From the NCBI GenBank assembly GCA_963576565.1, contig OY755047.1, forward strand, positions 21,211,171 to 21,275,170: DNA of 64,000 nt. Direction: 5' to 3'. The DNA comes from Aspidapion aeneum (Eukaryota > Arthropoda > Insecta > Coleoptera > Brentidae). How positions within the stretch are numbered: the stretch's first letter is position 1; each line of letters starts with the position of its first letter. Shown piece after piece: positions 1 to 12,274 of the stretch. The position numbers and the translations under genes are program-made. The notes beneath the pieces were generated by a model. It made no database searches. It was not told the origin of the DNA and saw only the letters and a program-made list of their open reading frames with translations.

Positions 1-418
1 GATGTTAAATTTTTTCAGTCATATTACGAGGTTTGTCAAAAAATGTGATTTTTGCTCTAGAGTAAAGTACCTTTCTTTTTGACAATATCGAAAATTGTTA
101 TAAAGAAAAGATGTTTAGAATTAAAAATAGCTTTCAAATATTCAACATTGTTTATTTACATTAAAAAAATATTTTTTTCTACATTTTCTCTGCGATTATG
201 TTGGAAATTTAAGTTTGCACATTAATGCATTGCATTTATTAATTATACATTTTTTTAATGTAAATAAACAATGTTGAATATTTCAAAGCTATTTTTAATT
301 CTAAACATATTTTCTTTATAAGAATTTTCGATATTGTCAAAAAGAAAGGTACTTTACTCTAGAGCAAAAATCAAATTTTTTGACAAACCTCGTAATATGA
401 CTGAAAAAATTTAACATC
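1..418. repeat. Foldback/MITE-like inverted repeat cut by the window edge
   Basis: Bases 1-165 and about 250-417 are inverted copies of each other: the left arm starts GATGTTAAATTTTTTCAGTC and the right arm ends with its complement. They are separated by an AT-rich centre. The outer end lies at or just beyond base 1, so the target duplication cannot be read. No ORF is inside. It lies 0.4 kb downstream of uex exon 9. Confidence 0.8.
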
Positions 419-532
419 CAATGGTTGCATTTTAGGTTTTGGACCATGCAGAACTTTTTATGAAGAATAACTTTTTTTCGTAAAGCTAATAATAAAAAAG
501 TTTCCCATATGCCGCCAACTTACGTGGACACA

Positions 533-533
<1 letters not shown>

Positions 534-597
<64 letters not shown>
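534..597. repeat. (AT)n microsatellite
   Basis: About 30 uninterrupted AT dinucleotides follow the tract CACACTGTAT. It sits in the uex intron downstream of exon 9. Confidence 0.95.
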
Positions 598-599
<2 letters not shown>

Positions 600-833
600 A
601 TCCGAACACAGGTCTATTCTATCCACCGTGAGGTAAATTAACCAGAAGCAAAATATTCACGTGGTAAACATAAAAAAAAAACTAGAGTAGCCTTATTAAA
701 TTTTCGCGCCAAACTATTCGTGTGCGCGCGCAGCCTCTTCGCCAGTCGCGACGATGCACTGTTGCTATTTGTTAGGAGTAATAGTCTCTCACTAACGGCT
801 CGTGTATTTTTCGTTGGCCTTGCTGAGGTTTCA

Positions 834-1052
<219 letters not shown>

Positions 1053-1339
1053 CTAAAAAATTGTTTTTTTTTATAACTTTATCAAAAATACACTTTTACG
1101 CACTCTCAGCAAATTGGAAAACCCGAGTATCGGTTAGAAGGTAGCGAAAACTTCTTGGAGTATATCGAGAACGCCTTTCAACCATACTGGATATTAATAT
1201 AGTTTGAGCACTCTGTAAAAGGAGAGCTGGGAAAATAATAAGCGTAGAAAATGCGCAAAATGGTGGGACTTTATTAGTTTAAGTTTAAGCACAAAGGTTG
1301 CATAATTCCATATTATCTTTTGCACTATGTCAGAAGTGT

Positions 1340-1965
1340 CAGATACCATTCCTTATGCCCAATTTTGACAGAAACTTTCTTAAAATGCGTATACACCAAA
1401 CTGCTCCGCGAATGCGTCGCGTGTACGCTGCTGGCCGAATTCGTTTTACCGAAACAGCAAACACGCATTGAAATGAAATCTCGACCACAAACTGCCGATG
1501 CCGTCCCCAAGGATCTGCGAACATACAAAGAGGAGCCGAAGAAAGCTAGTTTTCGGCAAACGACCTGCAAGTGGCGCGCGTGGAACTTCAAAATACGAAA
1601 ACAGGACGCATCCGTGTTTGCGCGCGGAGTGTGAGCAGCGCAAGAGCGGCGCACATACGGTGCGTTCGAGGAGCAGTTTGGTGTATACGTACGCTTAAGT
1701 TGAAAGTTTGTTAATATCTAGTTTTTTAGTTATTTAAGTTACAAATTTACAGTATATGGAACTCTTGACACAGTGGATTATCATTAGTGCACTTTAGCAG
1801 TAATCTAAAACTAATATAACTCCAAAACAGTCTAACCAAATATCAACAACGCATATTTATTTGAAATCAGGGCATAGATATCTTTAGTTGTGACAAATAA
1901 TATACAATGTAGTCCCTTTAACTTAAGAAAGTTGCTTATACCATTTGACATAAGGAATGAGAACT
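1340..1965. repeat. Degenerate foldback element
   Basis: Two nested inverted pairs are visible. GTATACACCAAACTGCTCC (about 1389) is inverted at about 1670-1690 (GGAGCAGTTTGGTGTATAC). The outer ACCATTCCTTATG...TTAAG (1347-1382) is inverted, with mismatches, at 1921-1965. The centre is relatively GC-rich and throws up overlapping ORFs on both strands (1320-1698) that resemble no protein and are by-products of the palindrome. Confidence 0.7.
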
Positions 1966-2029
1966 GACCGAGTGGTAGGACAAAATTTCTACACTTATTT
2001 CTGAAGACATGTCTTTCACTTTTTTTGTT

Positions 2030-2140
2030 ATTTCAAACTTATTTTAAGTCTTTCGATGTATTTCAAACTACTTCAAAGTATTTCAAGCTATTTCAATGTA
2101 TTTTAAACTATTTCAATATATTTCAAAGTATTTTAAACAA
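2030..2140. repeat. Short tandem repeat, ~10-11-bp TATTTCAAAG-like unit
   Basis: Imperfect repeats of TATTTCAAAC/TATTTCAAAG/TATTTTAAAC run for about 100 bases. No coding signal is seen. Confidence 0.75.
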
Positions 2141-3264
2141 AATTTGTACACTTATTTCAGAAGTGTCCCACCCCTCGGGTCTGACACTTTAAACATACGC
2201 CCAGTTGCGGCCCTGCAAAATCACTTCCTTAAGAGCTTCTTGATATACAAAGCCGTTTTTAAGCTAAATCGACATTTAAGGATGGTGCCTATAATTTTTT
2301 ATCTATGATTTGATGAATTTTATTTCGGTCTAAATTGCTTGCTATATCAAGATGCGGTATTCACATATACATAATATTCCAATACCCACGGTAACTGCCC
2401 ATTCAAAAAAGACCTGATTGGTTGCTTTCAAACACATATGCATATTATTTCCATATAGTACGTATTATTCAATACCTTACGATGCAGAATGCAAACATAT
2501 TTGAAATAGCAATAATATAATAATAATATATTATGGGTATAAGTCTATCCTTTTTGCGGCCCTTAAGATAAAATGTCCTGATTGGTTATACTTTTACGCA
2601 TGAATATTATTTTATTCTTGTATTCGTTACGTCAAATCATCGGCGTACAGTTGACAAAAACTCTATCTATGTAAATTTGGTATCTGTGCATTTTTCGTAC
2701 CTTTATTTCTGAATGTTTGCATCAAACGCCAACCATTGTGTAAAAAGGTAACAGGGAGTATTGGAATATTTCGTATATGGGTATTCACCTTTAATCTCTT
2801 GAAAGTCAAGGCTTCCAAGTGTGGGTCAGGTTTTTTCAATTTCCCCTAGTAACACCTGATACCCCCAAAAACCCTGAAAAAGACACTGCCGACTAAGAGT
2901 TTCATTGCGTAGAATGGATCTAACGGAAGAGACTAAATGCAAAATCTGTCTGAGCTGTTAACAGACCCAAAAGTGAAAAAGTAAAGTTAGGATGTCAAAA
3001 TATTTTTTTAATTCTGAACGGCTTAAGGTAGAATAATGAAACTTGGCACTCACATCGGCCTTCACGTAGTTATTCTTTGCACTCAAGTTCTTTATTTCGG
3101 AGTGGATATGGGGGATTATCACACAGAAATGGTTAATTAAGGTTAGTTTCGTGAAATTATTTTCATAAACATGTGGTATCACAATGGACGGGAAGGTTTA
3201 CGAGAGTTCAGCTGCCGTTACCAGTTGTTCATCTGCCACTCTACCTAACTTAACCTAAACTTAC
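2141..3264. other. Intron 8 sequence without recognised feature
   Basis: AT-rich sequence between exon 9 and exon 8. I see no conserved ORF, terminal inverted repeat or RNA gene here. The small ORFs (e.g. 2958-3182) have no recognisable domain. Confidence 0.6.
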
Positions 3265-3414
3265 AGTTTCAAAGTCCAATATAGCCTCGTAGTCCAACAT
3301 AAATACGTCTTCTATCTTCGTCATGACGTCAGCCACTGTCTTTTTGCGCAGCTCCAGAGCTCCGCTAATGATATTTACTTCGTCCTTGTCAAGGTCGTTC
3401 TCTCCTGTCGTCAC
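3265..3414 (-). CDS. uex: uex exon 8: linker into CBS1
   Basis: Fifty codons (residues 589-638), starting [20 protein letters not shown] and ending EAILDFET. The acceptor is TTTTTCGACAG (AG at 3415-3416) and the donor is ACT|GTAAGT (GT at 3263-3264). Both ends are phase 0, so it joins exon 7 (...RLKELIQ) and exon 9 (VSEIM...) cleanly. The segment with [14 protein letters not shown] and the following first CBS strand is strongly conserved in CNNMs, where it links the membrane domain to the regulatory CBS pair. Confidence 0.95.
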
Positions 3415-4618
3415 CTGTCGAAAAATCACCTAAATTAAACATTACTGAAATATTAAAAATTAAAAAATACTATTAAAAATTACTCAAATATTTATTAATA
3501 ATAAAAATTTCATTAGATCAAAACTGCTGTTATATCCCAATAATAATTGTTTGTCCCCCAAAATATAAAACATAAATAAGGTGACCCAAAGATCAGTAAT
3601 TCTAGTAGTCGTAATAGTAGTGGGGAGACCATTTTTGGTCTAGCGACTAGGGATACGGCGCGCCCTTTTCGCGAACCCCGATTTGTTCGTACACCATATA
3701 CCAAACTGATGCACGTGCCCCTTAGGATGCAAGGTTTCCTTCTCTAAGAGGACTTAATTTTGCCTGGCACCTCTTTGTCGAGGGCAGGGATCTTTATACT
3801 GCGTAGCAAGTATACACAGTGGATTCACGCTTTTAAACCCATTCCGAAAGGTGTTCCTGCTACATATTAGAATCGCATCTATCTAACATAGCGACCATCC
3901 CGGCAGAACTTGGTTATAGATGATAGACTTCTTTCCTTCTCAGCGCAACAGATGTGGTAGTCGTGAATTAATGAGATTTTTGCTGGCGCTATCCTGATAT
4001 ACCGATGATAGCAGGCTCCTGGGTTATTAATCATGGTTTCTTGCATTTGTATCGGCTCCTGGACTACACCTGCATATATTCTCGAGGTACAAGGTCAATT
4101 TATGGTTCGGTTCCAATGACGACTGAAAAGAAAGGTCGGCAGAGTGATAAGACTTTGTTTTCTTTTTGCGTTGTTGTTCGAGACGTGAACCTGGTACCTT
4201 CTGTTTGTGAAGCCAACGACCATACCACGGGACAACCCCGCCGCATACCAGTCACTGTAAGAAATAAATTATGAAACTCAAAACTGAAGTGACTTTGGCA
4301 GCGTATCTCAACTGGCCTTTATGTTTTCTGTAACTATACTGCGGGCACCAAGATATAAAATATTTTTAATGACGAAAGTAGATAACTTATACTAATCTAA
4401 ACATATTACAATTATAGATCAACAAAATTCGAAACAAAATTTGAAATTTTTCAAAAAATTAAATTGGGTCAAAAAGGTTTTTCTTTTATGGTAACTTGAA
4501 AGAAAAGATCTCAAAAACGAACTGAAAGATTTTGAAAATGTTTACACGGTTATCAAGAGCCCTGCAAAACAGGTCACTCGATCCACTTTTCCTATTTAAA
4601 ATATAGGTGTTAAGTTTA

Positions 4619-6726
4619 CCCCTTGAAGGAGATGCGTGCTAGAAAATTTCAAGGTAACTAAAAAGTGTTGAATGAATAAAAAAATCGACGTTTCGAGGAC
4701 TTTTCCAACATAAGACTCTACGTAAAAAAGCCCATGTATCGTTTTTACTGAAACATACTTTGATTATCGGCTACGAGGTATTTTGTTACAAAACAGGCAA
4801 ACACATTCTCTCGCCTAGTGGCGGAATCAGGATTTCCATAGAAAAGGGGACCAAAAAGGCGGGAAAAATGAAAATATTTTTTCTTAGCTGTATCTAACAA
4901 GTCTGTTTTAAAATTTAGTACCATAGGAAGACAAAATGCGCCGGAGGAAAAATTTTGGCAAAAATAACAGTTACTTTTGCAAAAAAAGCGTAGCGCAGAA
5001 AATTGCAACATATTTACTACAACCAAAGAAATAGGCTTTATGTCAAGGAGAGAGGGGATGCAGACCCTTCTGACCCGAGCATTGGCCCCCGGGGTCTGCC
5101 TCTTCTTACGCCACTATCTGTGTTGAAATTTAATATACTAAAGATGTAAGAGCCACTTTATTAAACCCACACAAATAAACGGCTCGACACTACGCCGCAC
5201 TTTTTATCTTCCCATGTAGGCCTTGTACTCAAATTTAACATTCCTAGCCAGCAAAATTTTCAAAAAAATAACCCCACAAGAGAAAAATATTTCAAGATCC
5301 GCTGAATTCAATACTATTATGTCGGTTTAGAACGTTTGTCTACGTTGTCCTACGCCTATTCTCCACTTCCTTCAATCCTGAAAATCCTCGTTGTCAGGTT
5401 TTTTTTGACTCATTGATCTTTGGATTGATTGTTGCCATTCCAGTTTAGCTCTTTTTCTGCGACCTTTACTTTTCTTGGTTGCCTGCTCTCGTAATCATTC
5501 GTCGTTCATCCGTTGTACATGGTTGTGCCATATTAGTTGTCTTTTAGCGATGTCATCCGTTATGCTACCCTCGATTCCCCTTTATTTTATGGTATCTTCT
5601 AGATTTTCTCAATGATCTTCTTATTGCATTCATTTCGACACTTTCCATTTTTGTTTTGTATTTTTCTATTACGTGACTAGTCTCTATTCCATACTGCAGC
5701 GTGCTTTTTACCATTGTTTTATATATGTTAAATTTTACATCCTTTTTTAGCTCTCTGCTTCATAAAATACTGTTAAGCCATCCAGTAACCTTTTTTGCTT
5801 TTACTATTCTTTTTTCCAGTTCTTTACAGTCTGTTCCTGTCTTATCAAATATGACACCAAAGTATACTTACTCAGTGCATGGAGACATTGTTTGTCCATT
5901 GTCAAGTTCTAACTCATTTGACTCATTTCCAATATATAAGTCGATTTCAAATTTTTATTTTAGATTTTCCCCTTGGTATAGTCCTTTTATCGCTTTTATG
6001 TATCTATGAATGATATTAGTGTGCTCTAACATTATTCATAGTTTTTTTACTGGAACGGTATCATATGCTTCTTGTAGGTCCACAAAGGTAACATAAGTCT
6101 CTATATTTCTGGCACTCTATTTCTCAATTACTTGTTTAAGACAGTTCACGTTGAATTCAACCGGGGTCAAAAAAAGTCCCTAGATGTCTCAAATTTTCCC
6201 CAGTGAAGCCAATGAAAAAAAAAAGGTTTGGTAGACCATCTTTCTGATTTTAAACTACTGGTCAAGGAGATAAAAAAAAAATTCTCTCAAGAACTACTTA
6301 CACTAGGGTAGTGGTATATGACTTTCTTGTAAGGTCTTTAAAATACCATTTTAATAAGGTATTACATAATGTAATAAAACAAAACTAAATCAATATTTTG
6401 GAAAAAAATGTATTTTTATTTTTTACTACATTTTAAATCACGTGATATTTAATTCAAGAGGCTGTTAAACTATTAATTAGGGCATGGTATCTTCCTTAAG
6501 TGGCTTCTGCGTTCTGGGAAATGATCAGGGCTATTAGGATTTACTTTTACTGCTTATGTTTTAATTTTTTTTCTTATCAGGCCAGAAAGTTTGTCAATTA
6601 CGGTAGATGTTACTGACTTATAGTATTTAGTATGTTTAGAGGGATTTATATAATCTTTGTAAGCTGTATTAATCCCGAGTTGTAAATTGTTAAATGTAAC
6701 ACAAACGGGGTCGTCCAAAAAAATTT
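4619..6726. mobile_element. LINE-derived repeat segment, copy 1
   Basis: Starts near CTTGAAGGAGATGCGTGCTA and ends near ACAAACGGGGTCGTCC. The same succession of sequence recurs at 7368-9499. On the minus strand, 5640-6135 retains broken reverse-transcriptase and C-terminal LINE coding sequence. This copy carries about 350 bases (4703-5050) missing from the other copy, and lacks an insertion and part of the RT region found there. It is heavily mutated. Confidence 0.75.
5640..6135 (-). pseudogene. Degenerate LINE reverse transcriptase fragment
   Basis: On the minus strand the region includes a relic of the motif-A stretch (a valine-asparagine/aspartate-leucine-x-glutamate-alanine-tyrosine pattern near 6060-6090) and the C-terminal part that corresponds to the ORF at 7948-8154 in the second copy. 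Stops and frameshifts interrupt it. It is homologous to the RT part of RTE-like LINEs by resemblance only. Confidence 0.6.
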
Positions 6727-7104
6727 TTTTTGGTCTGGTTTTGGTCGTAACACTCAATTTTATACGGACAGGGGGTCAAATTTCTACGTTGCTTAGGGCG
6801 CGATTTGCCTCAGGTATGCCGCTGACTAAGGCAAAAACTTGGTGGGTTTTTGAGAGGAAGAAGATGCAAACATTTTAGGAAATGCGTCTTTCTTAATTAA
6901 TTAATAATTAATTTTCCAGTAGTTGCTTACCTCTGATGTAAAACAACTGTCAATATATTCAGGGCCTCTAGTTCTGCTGACCGGAAAACGTTCTGGGTAT
7001 TTAACATTTTGTTGACAGTAGTATTTGTCAATGTGTTTCTGTTATTATGTGAAAAATAAAAAATTAAAACTCGCTGTGCAGCATGTGAAAATAAATTTTC
7101 TCTG

Positions 7105-7165
7105 CAGTATGCCAGACAGAGAGAGGGAGAGAGAGATATATATATAGAAAAATAGAGAGATAAAG
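7105..7165. repeat. (GA)n/(TA)n microsatellite
   Basis: GA-rich tract merging into a TA tract. A related GA-rich tract at about 12425-12555 sits in the same sequence context, so both belong to one duplicated repeat. Confidence 0.85.
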
Positions 7166-7249
7166 TATTTTTTTGAAGTTAATTTCTAAATGCAATTTTC
7201 TGAGGTAAAACTTTATCTGTTTGTAAAAATAATTTTTTTCATTAAAATA

Positions 7250-7372
7250 TTAGTCTACTTCTTTTAAAAAAATGCGGGATGACCCAATTTTCATATAAGT
7301 GGTTTGACGTATATTAATAAGCTCGTTAATCAATGTTTTCCTACCTTGAAACGGCAAGAAAATGCTCCACTT
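7250..7372. repeat. Dispersed repeat, second copy at 12620-12745
   Basis: A block containing ATGCGGGATGACCC and ATATAAGTGGTTTGACGTAT, through CCTTGAAACGGCAAGAAAAT, is repeated almost unchanged at 12620-12745, each time downstream of a GA-rich microsatellite. Confidence 0.85.
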
Positions 7373-7947
7373 GAAGGAGGTGCGTGCTACAAAATTTTAA
7401 GATAACTAAAAAGTGTCTCTTCGAAAAAAAAATCGAAGAGCCGCAGGCCCTTGTGACCACCCGAGCTATGGCGCCCCTGGGTTTGCCAATGCTCACAACA
7501 CTATCTGCGGTAAAATTTAATATACTAAAATTGTAAGAACCACTTTATGAAACCTACACAAATAACCGGCTAGATACCACGCCGCACTTTTTATCTTCCA
7601 ATGTAGGCCTTGTACTCAGATTTCACATTCCTAGCCAGCAAAATTTAAAAAAAAAGCCCCACAAGGAAAAAATATTTCAAGATCGGCTGAATTCACTACT
7701 ACTATGTCGGTTTAGAACTTTTACCGTTGTTCGACGCCTATTCTGGACTTCCGTCGATCCTGACAATCATCTTCTGTCAGGTTTTTTTGACTCAATGATC
7801 TTTGGATTGACTGCTGCCATTCCAGTTTAGGCCTCTTTTTCTGCGCCCGTTTCTTTTCTTGGTTGCCATTCCAGGGCTTGCTTTCGTAATCATTCGTCGT
7901 TCATCCGTTGTACATGGTTGTGCGATATTAGTTGTCTTTAAACGATG

Positions 7948-8843
7948 TCATCCGTTATGCTTCCCTCGATTCCCCTTTCTTTTATGGTCTCTTGTAGATT
8001 TTCTCAATGATCTTATTGCACCCAGTTCAACACTTTCCATTTTTGTTTTGTATTTTTCTGTTACGCGACAAGTCTCTATTCCATACAGCAGCGTGATTTT
8101 TACAATTCTTTTATATATGTTAAATTTTACATCCTTTTTACCTCTCTGCCCCATAAAATACTGTTAAGACATCCAATAACCTTTTTTGCTTTTACCATTC
8201 TTTTTTCCAGTTCTTTACAGTCTGATCTTGTCTTATCAATTTTTTTTTTATTTTTTTATTTGTCAAACACACTGTGTTTTTTTTTATTACAATCTAGTCA
8301 GTAAGACTAATTAGCAATTTTGTTTTAACTTAATTTACTAGAAAAGTCAGATTTAAACTTAGGGTTCACTCAACAGTTCTCCCCGCTTTGTTTAGCTGTA
8401 ACTCACAATTGTGTTGTGTTTATAGCATGTCATCAAATGTGACACCAAAGTAGACATACTCAGTGCATGGAGTTATTGTTTGTCCATTGTCTAGTTCTAA
8501 CTCATTTGATTCGCACGTTCACTGCTAACCCCAACTTGTGGTGTTCTTCCGTTAACTTTCTCATCATATAATCATTTCTTCTTAATCATTAGCCACAATT
8601 ACTTGGGCGTCAGCAAGTCGTTAAGTTGTATTCCTATACCGTGTTCAAGAGATAGAACATCTTTGTCTTAAACTTTTCGTTTACGAACTCTGTTAAAAAT
8701 CGACTTCCGATTTTTATTTTAGATTTTGACCCTTTGTATAGGCCTTTTATAGCTTTTATGTATGTATGATTGATACTTGTTTGCTCTAACACTGTCCATA
8801 ATTTTTTTACTGGAACGGTATCATATGCTTTTTGTAGTTCCAC
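7948..8843 (-). pseudogene. Broken LINE reverse transcriptase (RT core and C-terminal part)
   Basis: The minus strand holds two readable pieces. The 8634-8843 piece contains LQKAYDTVPVKKLW, the motif-A surroundings of LINE reverse transcriptase. The 7948-8154 piece contains ITLLYGIETC and corresponds to the region after the catalytic core. Between them a retroposed insertion and frameshifts destroy the frame. The pieces resemble the RT of the fuller LINE at 17.8-21.0 kb in order and motif spacing, but they belong to a clearly diverged lineage. Confidence 0.75.
8240..8432 (-). mobile_element. Small retroposed insertion (SINE-like) with poly(A) on minus strand
   Basis: Compared with copy 1 (TTATCAAATATGACACC), copy 2 reads TTATCAA, then a T-rich run, about 190 bases, then TCATCAAATGTGACACC. 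The ATCAA on both sides looks like a short target duplication, and the T-run would be a poly(A) tail on the minus strand. No internal promoter boxes are convincing. Confidence 0.5.
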
Positions 8844-9614
8844 AAAGGTAACATGAGTCTCTATATTTCTGGCACTCCTTTTCTCAGTGTTTAAGACAGT
8901 TCACGCTGAATTCAACCGGGGTCAAAAAAGTCCCTAGATGTCTAAAAAGTTTCCCCAGTGGGTCAATTCATATGAAATCAATGAAAAAAAGAAGGTTTGG
9001 TAGACCATGTTTCTAATTTTAAAGATTTTTGGTACATTCATTCTACTGGTCAAGGAGATGAAAAATCATAAAAATAATTATTTTATTATTTTTTCTCCCT
9101 CGAGAACTACTTATACTAGGCTAGTGATATATGACTTTTTTGAAACACATGATGTAATTCAGCAACAACAAAAAACTAAATCAACATTTTTGAAATAATT
9201 TTTTTTTTTTTACATTTTGAATCACGTGATACTTAATTCAAAAGGCTGTTAAACTATTAATTATAGCATATCTCCTTTAAGTGGCATCTGCGTTCTGGAA
9301 ATGATCAGGGCTATTTGGATTTACTTTTGCTGCGTGTGTTTTAATTTTTTTACTTATCACGCCAAAAATTTCGTCAATTACAGTAGATGTTACTGACTTA
9401 TAGTATTTTTAGAGGGATTTATATAATCTTTTATAAACTGTCTTAATCCGTAGTTGTAAATTTTTAAATGTAAAATAAACGGGGTCGTCCCAAAAAATTA
9501 AGTTGCGGTTTTCTGGGACTGTTAGTCGGTTTAAATAGGTCTTTCGTACATTTTTAATTCAAAATAACGCACTTAGGGATACCCCAAATGAGACAGTGAC
9601 ATCATTAAATATTC

Positions 9615-10911
9615 GGGTAGGGGACAATTCGGCGAGGCCGATTCGCCGCAGGGACAATTCGCCGCGAGATTTTTTATTTTATGATTTTACCATTGGCAAT
9701 TGTTTAAACAGTTTTATTTAGCTTGACTTCATATAATATATTTGTTTATTTGTTTGATCATAACTTTTTTGAAACTTTTCCAACTAGGTATTTGGAGTTA
9801 GTATACAATTTTTTCTATTAGAAAAATAAATAAAATGGCGGATCCAAAATGGCGGATTTTCCCATTTATGAACCGATTTGCATCAAACTCGGAACTTTGA
9901 GATCTTTTAGGTCGCTGATTATTATTTTTTACTTAATTTTAAAAAATCAAAATGGCGGTTCCACAATGGCGCACTTTCTTATTTATAAACCGATTTGCCT
10001 CAAACTTGAAGCATCGCGGCGCCTAAGGTAACTCAATACAATTTTTGATTTAAATTTTAAAACCTGAAAATGGCGGATTTCTCGGGGCCGAGCCCCCCCC
10101 CCAAGTCTAAGATTTTTTTAGATATTTTTCACATATTTCATGAATAAAAAGATTAAAGAGTATAAAATTCGCCATCATGAGGCTTCGCCCCCCCCCCCCA
10201 GAGAAATCAGCCCCTCCCAATTTTGAGGCAAATCGGTTTATGAACAAGAAAGTGCGCCATTGTGGAACTGCCATTTTGATTTTTTTAAATTTTAGTTAAA
10301 AATAATAATCAGCGACCTGAAAGATCTCAAAGTTCCGAGTTTGATGCAAATCGGTTTATAAATGGGAAAATCCGCTATTTTTGATCCGCCATTTTCATTT
10401 TTTTAAATTTATTAATAAGAAATTGCGCCATTGTGAAACCGCCATTTTGATTTTTTTTAAATTAAGTTAAAAATAATAATCAGCGACCTGAAAGATCTCA
10501 AAGTTCCGAGTTTGATGCAAATCGGTTCATAAATGGGAAAATCCGCCATTTTTGATCCGCCATTTTAATTTTTTTAAATTTAAGTCAAAAATTGTATTAA
10601 GTTACCCTAAGCGCCGCGATGATTCAAGTTTGAGGCAAATCGGTTCATAAATAGGAAAATCCGCCATTTTATTTATTTTTCTAATAAAAAAAATGTTGAA
10701 TTGTATTATACTAACCACCAAATAACTAGTTGGAAAAGTTTGAAAAAGTTATGATCAAACAAATAAACAAATATATTATATGAAGTCAAGCTAAATAAAA
10801 CTGTTTAAACAATTGCCAATGGTAATATCATAAAATAAAAAATCTCGCGGAGAATTGCCCCGCGGCGAATTGTCCCGCGGCGAATCGGCCGCGGCGAATT
10901 GTCCCATCCCC
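9615..10911. mobile_element. 1.3-kb foldback DNA transposon, 9-bp target duplication
   Basis: The element is flanked by TAAATATTC at 9606-9614 and 10912-10920. The ends are inverted (GGGTAGGGGACAATTCGGCG against GGGGATGGGACAATTCGCCG). The inverted arms extend about 430 bases each, through ATTTGTTTATTTGTTTGATC at ~9741 and its complement at ~10750. Near both ends the 15-mer GGGACAATTCGCCGC is repeated. The interior is made of repeated modules around AAAATGGCGGAT and AAATCGGTTTAT in both orientations, with two C-runs near the centre (10090 and 10190). No transposase ORF is present, so it is non-autonomous. A 9-bp duplication fits Mutator-like elements but is not decisive. Confidence 0.85.
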
Positions 10912-10974
10912 TAAATATTCTAATGTAATGTATTGTAAATTTAAAATTTTAAGGAGGTTGGCATTTTTTGTTTG

Positions 10975-11270
10975 CTAACAAAGTGTTTGTCAGTAGTTTT
11001 TCAGTGTCTTTTCGTTAATGTATGTCTAATCAGCTCGTAAGAGTGTCGAGCACTATTTTACCTAAAAATTTTATGCAAATCGGTTGAGAGGTTTAGGAGC
11101 TATCGTGTTACGGACAGAAATAATGTACACACACACACACACACACACATATACATACACACACACAGACATCACGACGATATTGCTAAGATAGGTCAAA
11201 ATACCCTCAAATAACTCATTACCGGAGTTGAAGATAATACCCTCTCTAGCCATTGCTACGCGGGCATCCA
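10975..11270 (-). mobile_element. Family A element, partial copy
   Basis: Shares with the copies at 40015, 41390, 52700, 54890 and 55480 the blocks CTAATCAGCTCGTAAGAGTG, CAAATCGGTT...TTAGGAGCTAT, a CA microsatellite (11127-11165), and ATCACGACGATATTGCTAAG. It ends near CTCTAGCCATTGCTACGCGG. The CCTTCCTAG end is missing. Confidence 0.8.
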
Positions 11271-11744
11271 TATGTGTATACTGGGGATAACGCGCGATTG
11301 TCATATAGTTTCGCTATTTCGTCATTTTGGTCTGAGTTGCTGACATACCGAGCATTAGTGTATCGTCTGATGCAGCCCTAAGCACAGTCTAGGTAGGCTG
11401 TGCCCTAAGAGCGCTTGATTCCTATACGGTCTTATCGAGAACCGTGAGGAGCTGCAGGGATTCGCTGAATACGCTTGATAGCGTTAATAATGCTGCCGTG
11501 CATAAGCTATAATGCCGTTAACCAACATTTGGACAATTTTGATGTTTTGGTGCTGCCTTAATAACAACATTATTCTATATCAATTTTTATAAGCAAATCT
11601 TCTTTAGCTTTGGTGGTTTTTAAGAAACTAATACCTTCCAGTTATCAAGGAGCATCGTTTGTTTATTATTTTCCGCGTTTTTTGATCAAAACTAGGCAAA
11701 TTTTTTGGGCAGTTAACGGCATTCTAGCTTAAGGACGGCAGAAT

Positions 11745-12240
11745 GTGTCATTAGTATGGATACCAGGGCATTCTGCGCATAAGGGAGATCAGGCAGCAGA
11801 CCAAGCAGCAAGGAAAGCGGCATCTGCCGATGTTTTCGGCGCCGAACCAGCCCTGGAGATATCATACAATGCTGCTAAATCAACTAAATTAAAATTGATG
11901 AAGAGCAGCTTCCAGCAATACTGGAAAAATATACTAGAACTGGCTCACTCTAAAGAGTTCATTAAGGACCTTGTAGAAAGAGAGCTAGAAACATCATTTG
12001 GCTGGACTTTTCACGGGTCACTGTCGACTAAGAGTACCTATGCAGAGAATGGGACTAACAGAAGAAACCGAATGTAGACTCTGTATGGATGATGACTAAA
12101 CAGTTAGACATGTACTGTGCGAATGTCCGGCTATTGCACGCTTACGTCAGTACTTTACTGTGCGAATGTACGGCTATTGTACGTTTACGTCAGTACACTC
12201 AGAATGATTCAGAAGAACAGTGTCTCACCCAAACTGATAG
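11745..12240 (+). pseudogene. RNase H and zinc-knuckle tail of a jockey/I-type LINE
   Basis: The ORF from 11745 to 12077 opens with SLVWIPGHSAHKGDQAADQA, the C-terminal RNase H motif (the conserved histidine and aspartate of the GH...N/GD.AD pattern) found in LINEs of the I/jockey/R1 groups. After a stop, the next ~60 bases still read as a cysteine-rich ECRLC...HVLCECPA knuckle. A 43-bp tandem duplication (12113-12155 and 12156-12198) lies just beyond. Everything upstream of the RNase H domain is missing, so this is a 5'-truncated dead copy. Confidence 0.8.
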
Positions 12241-12274
12241 CTAACCTTTTTGGAGGATTAGGTATACAGTGGTG

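Larger units (their letters stand above)
7368..9499. mobile_element. LINE-derived repeat segment, copy 2
   Basis: Collinear with 4619-6726 over most of its length, including GCCGCACTTTTTATCTTCC, the RT relic and the terminal block ending AACGGGGTCGTCC. It differs by lacking about 350 bases near the start and by holding a ~197-bp poly(T)-flanked insertion at 8240-8436. Confidence 0.75.

Noticed and set aside
1320..1698. Cluster of overlapping ORFs on both strands near 1.3-1.7 kb
   Set aside because: They lie in a GC-richer inverted repeat, show no domain and have no exon-like borders compatible with uex.
4184..4246. Minus-strand tRNA-like stretch (GGTATGGTCGTTGGC ... GGTTCACGTCTCG) that could be a SINE head
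   Set aside because: The B-box-like word has at least two mismatches to the consensus, no cloverleaf can be drawn, and no second copy is present in the window.
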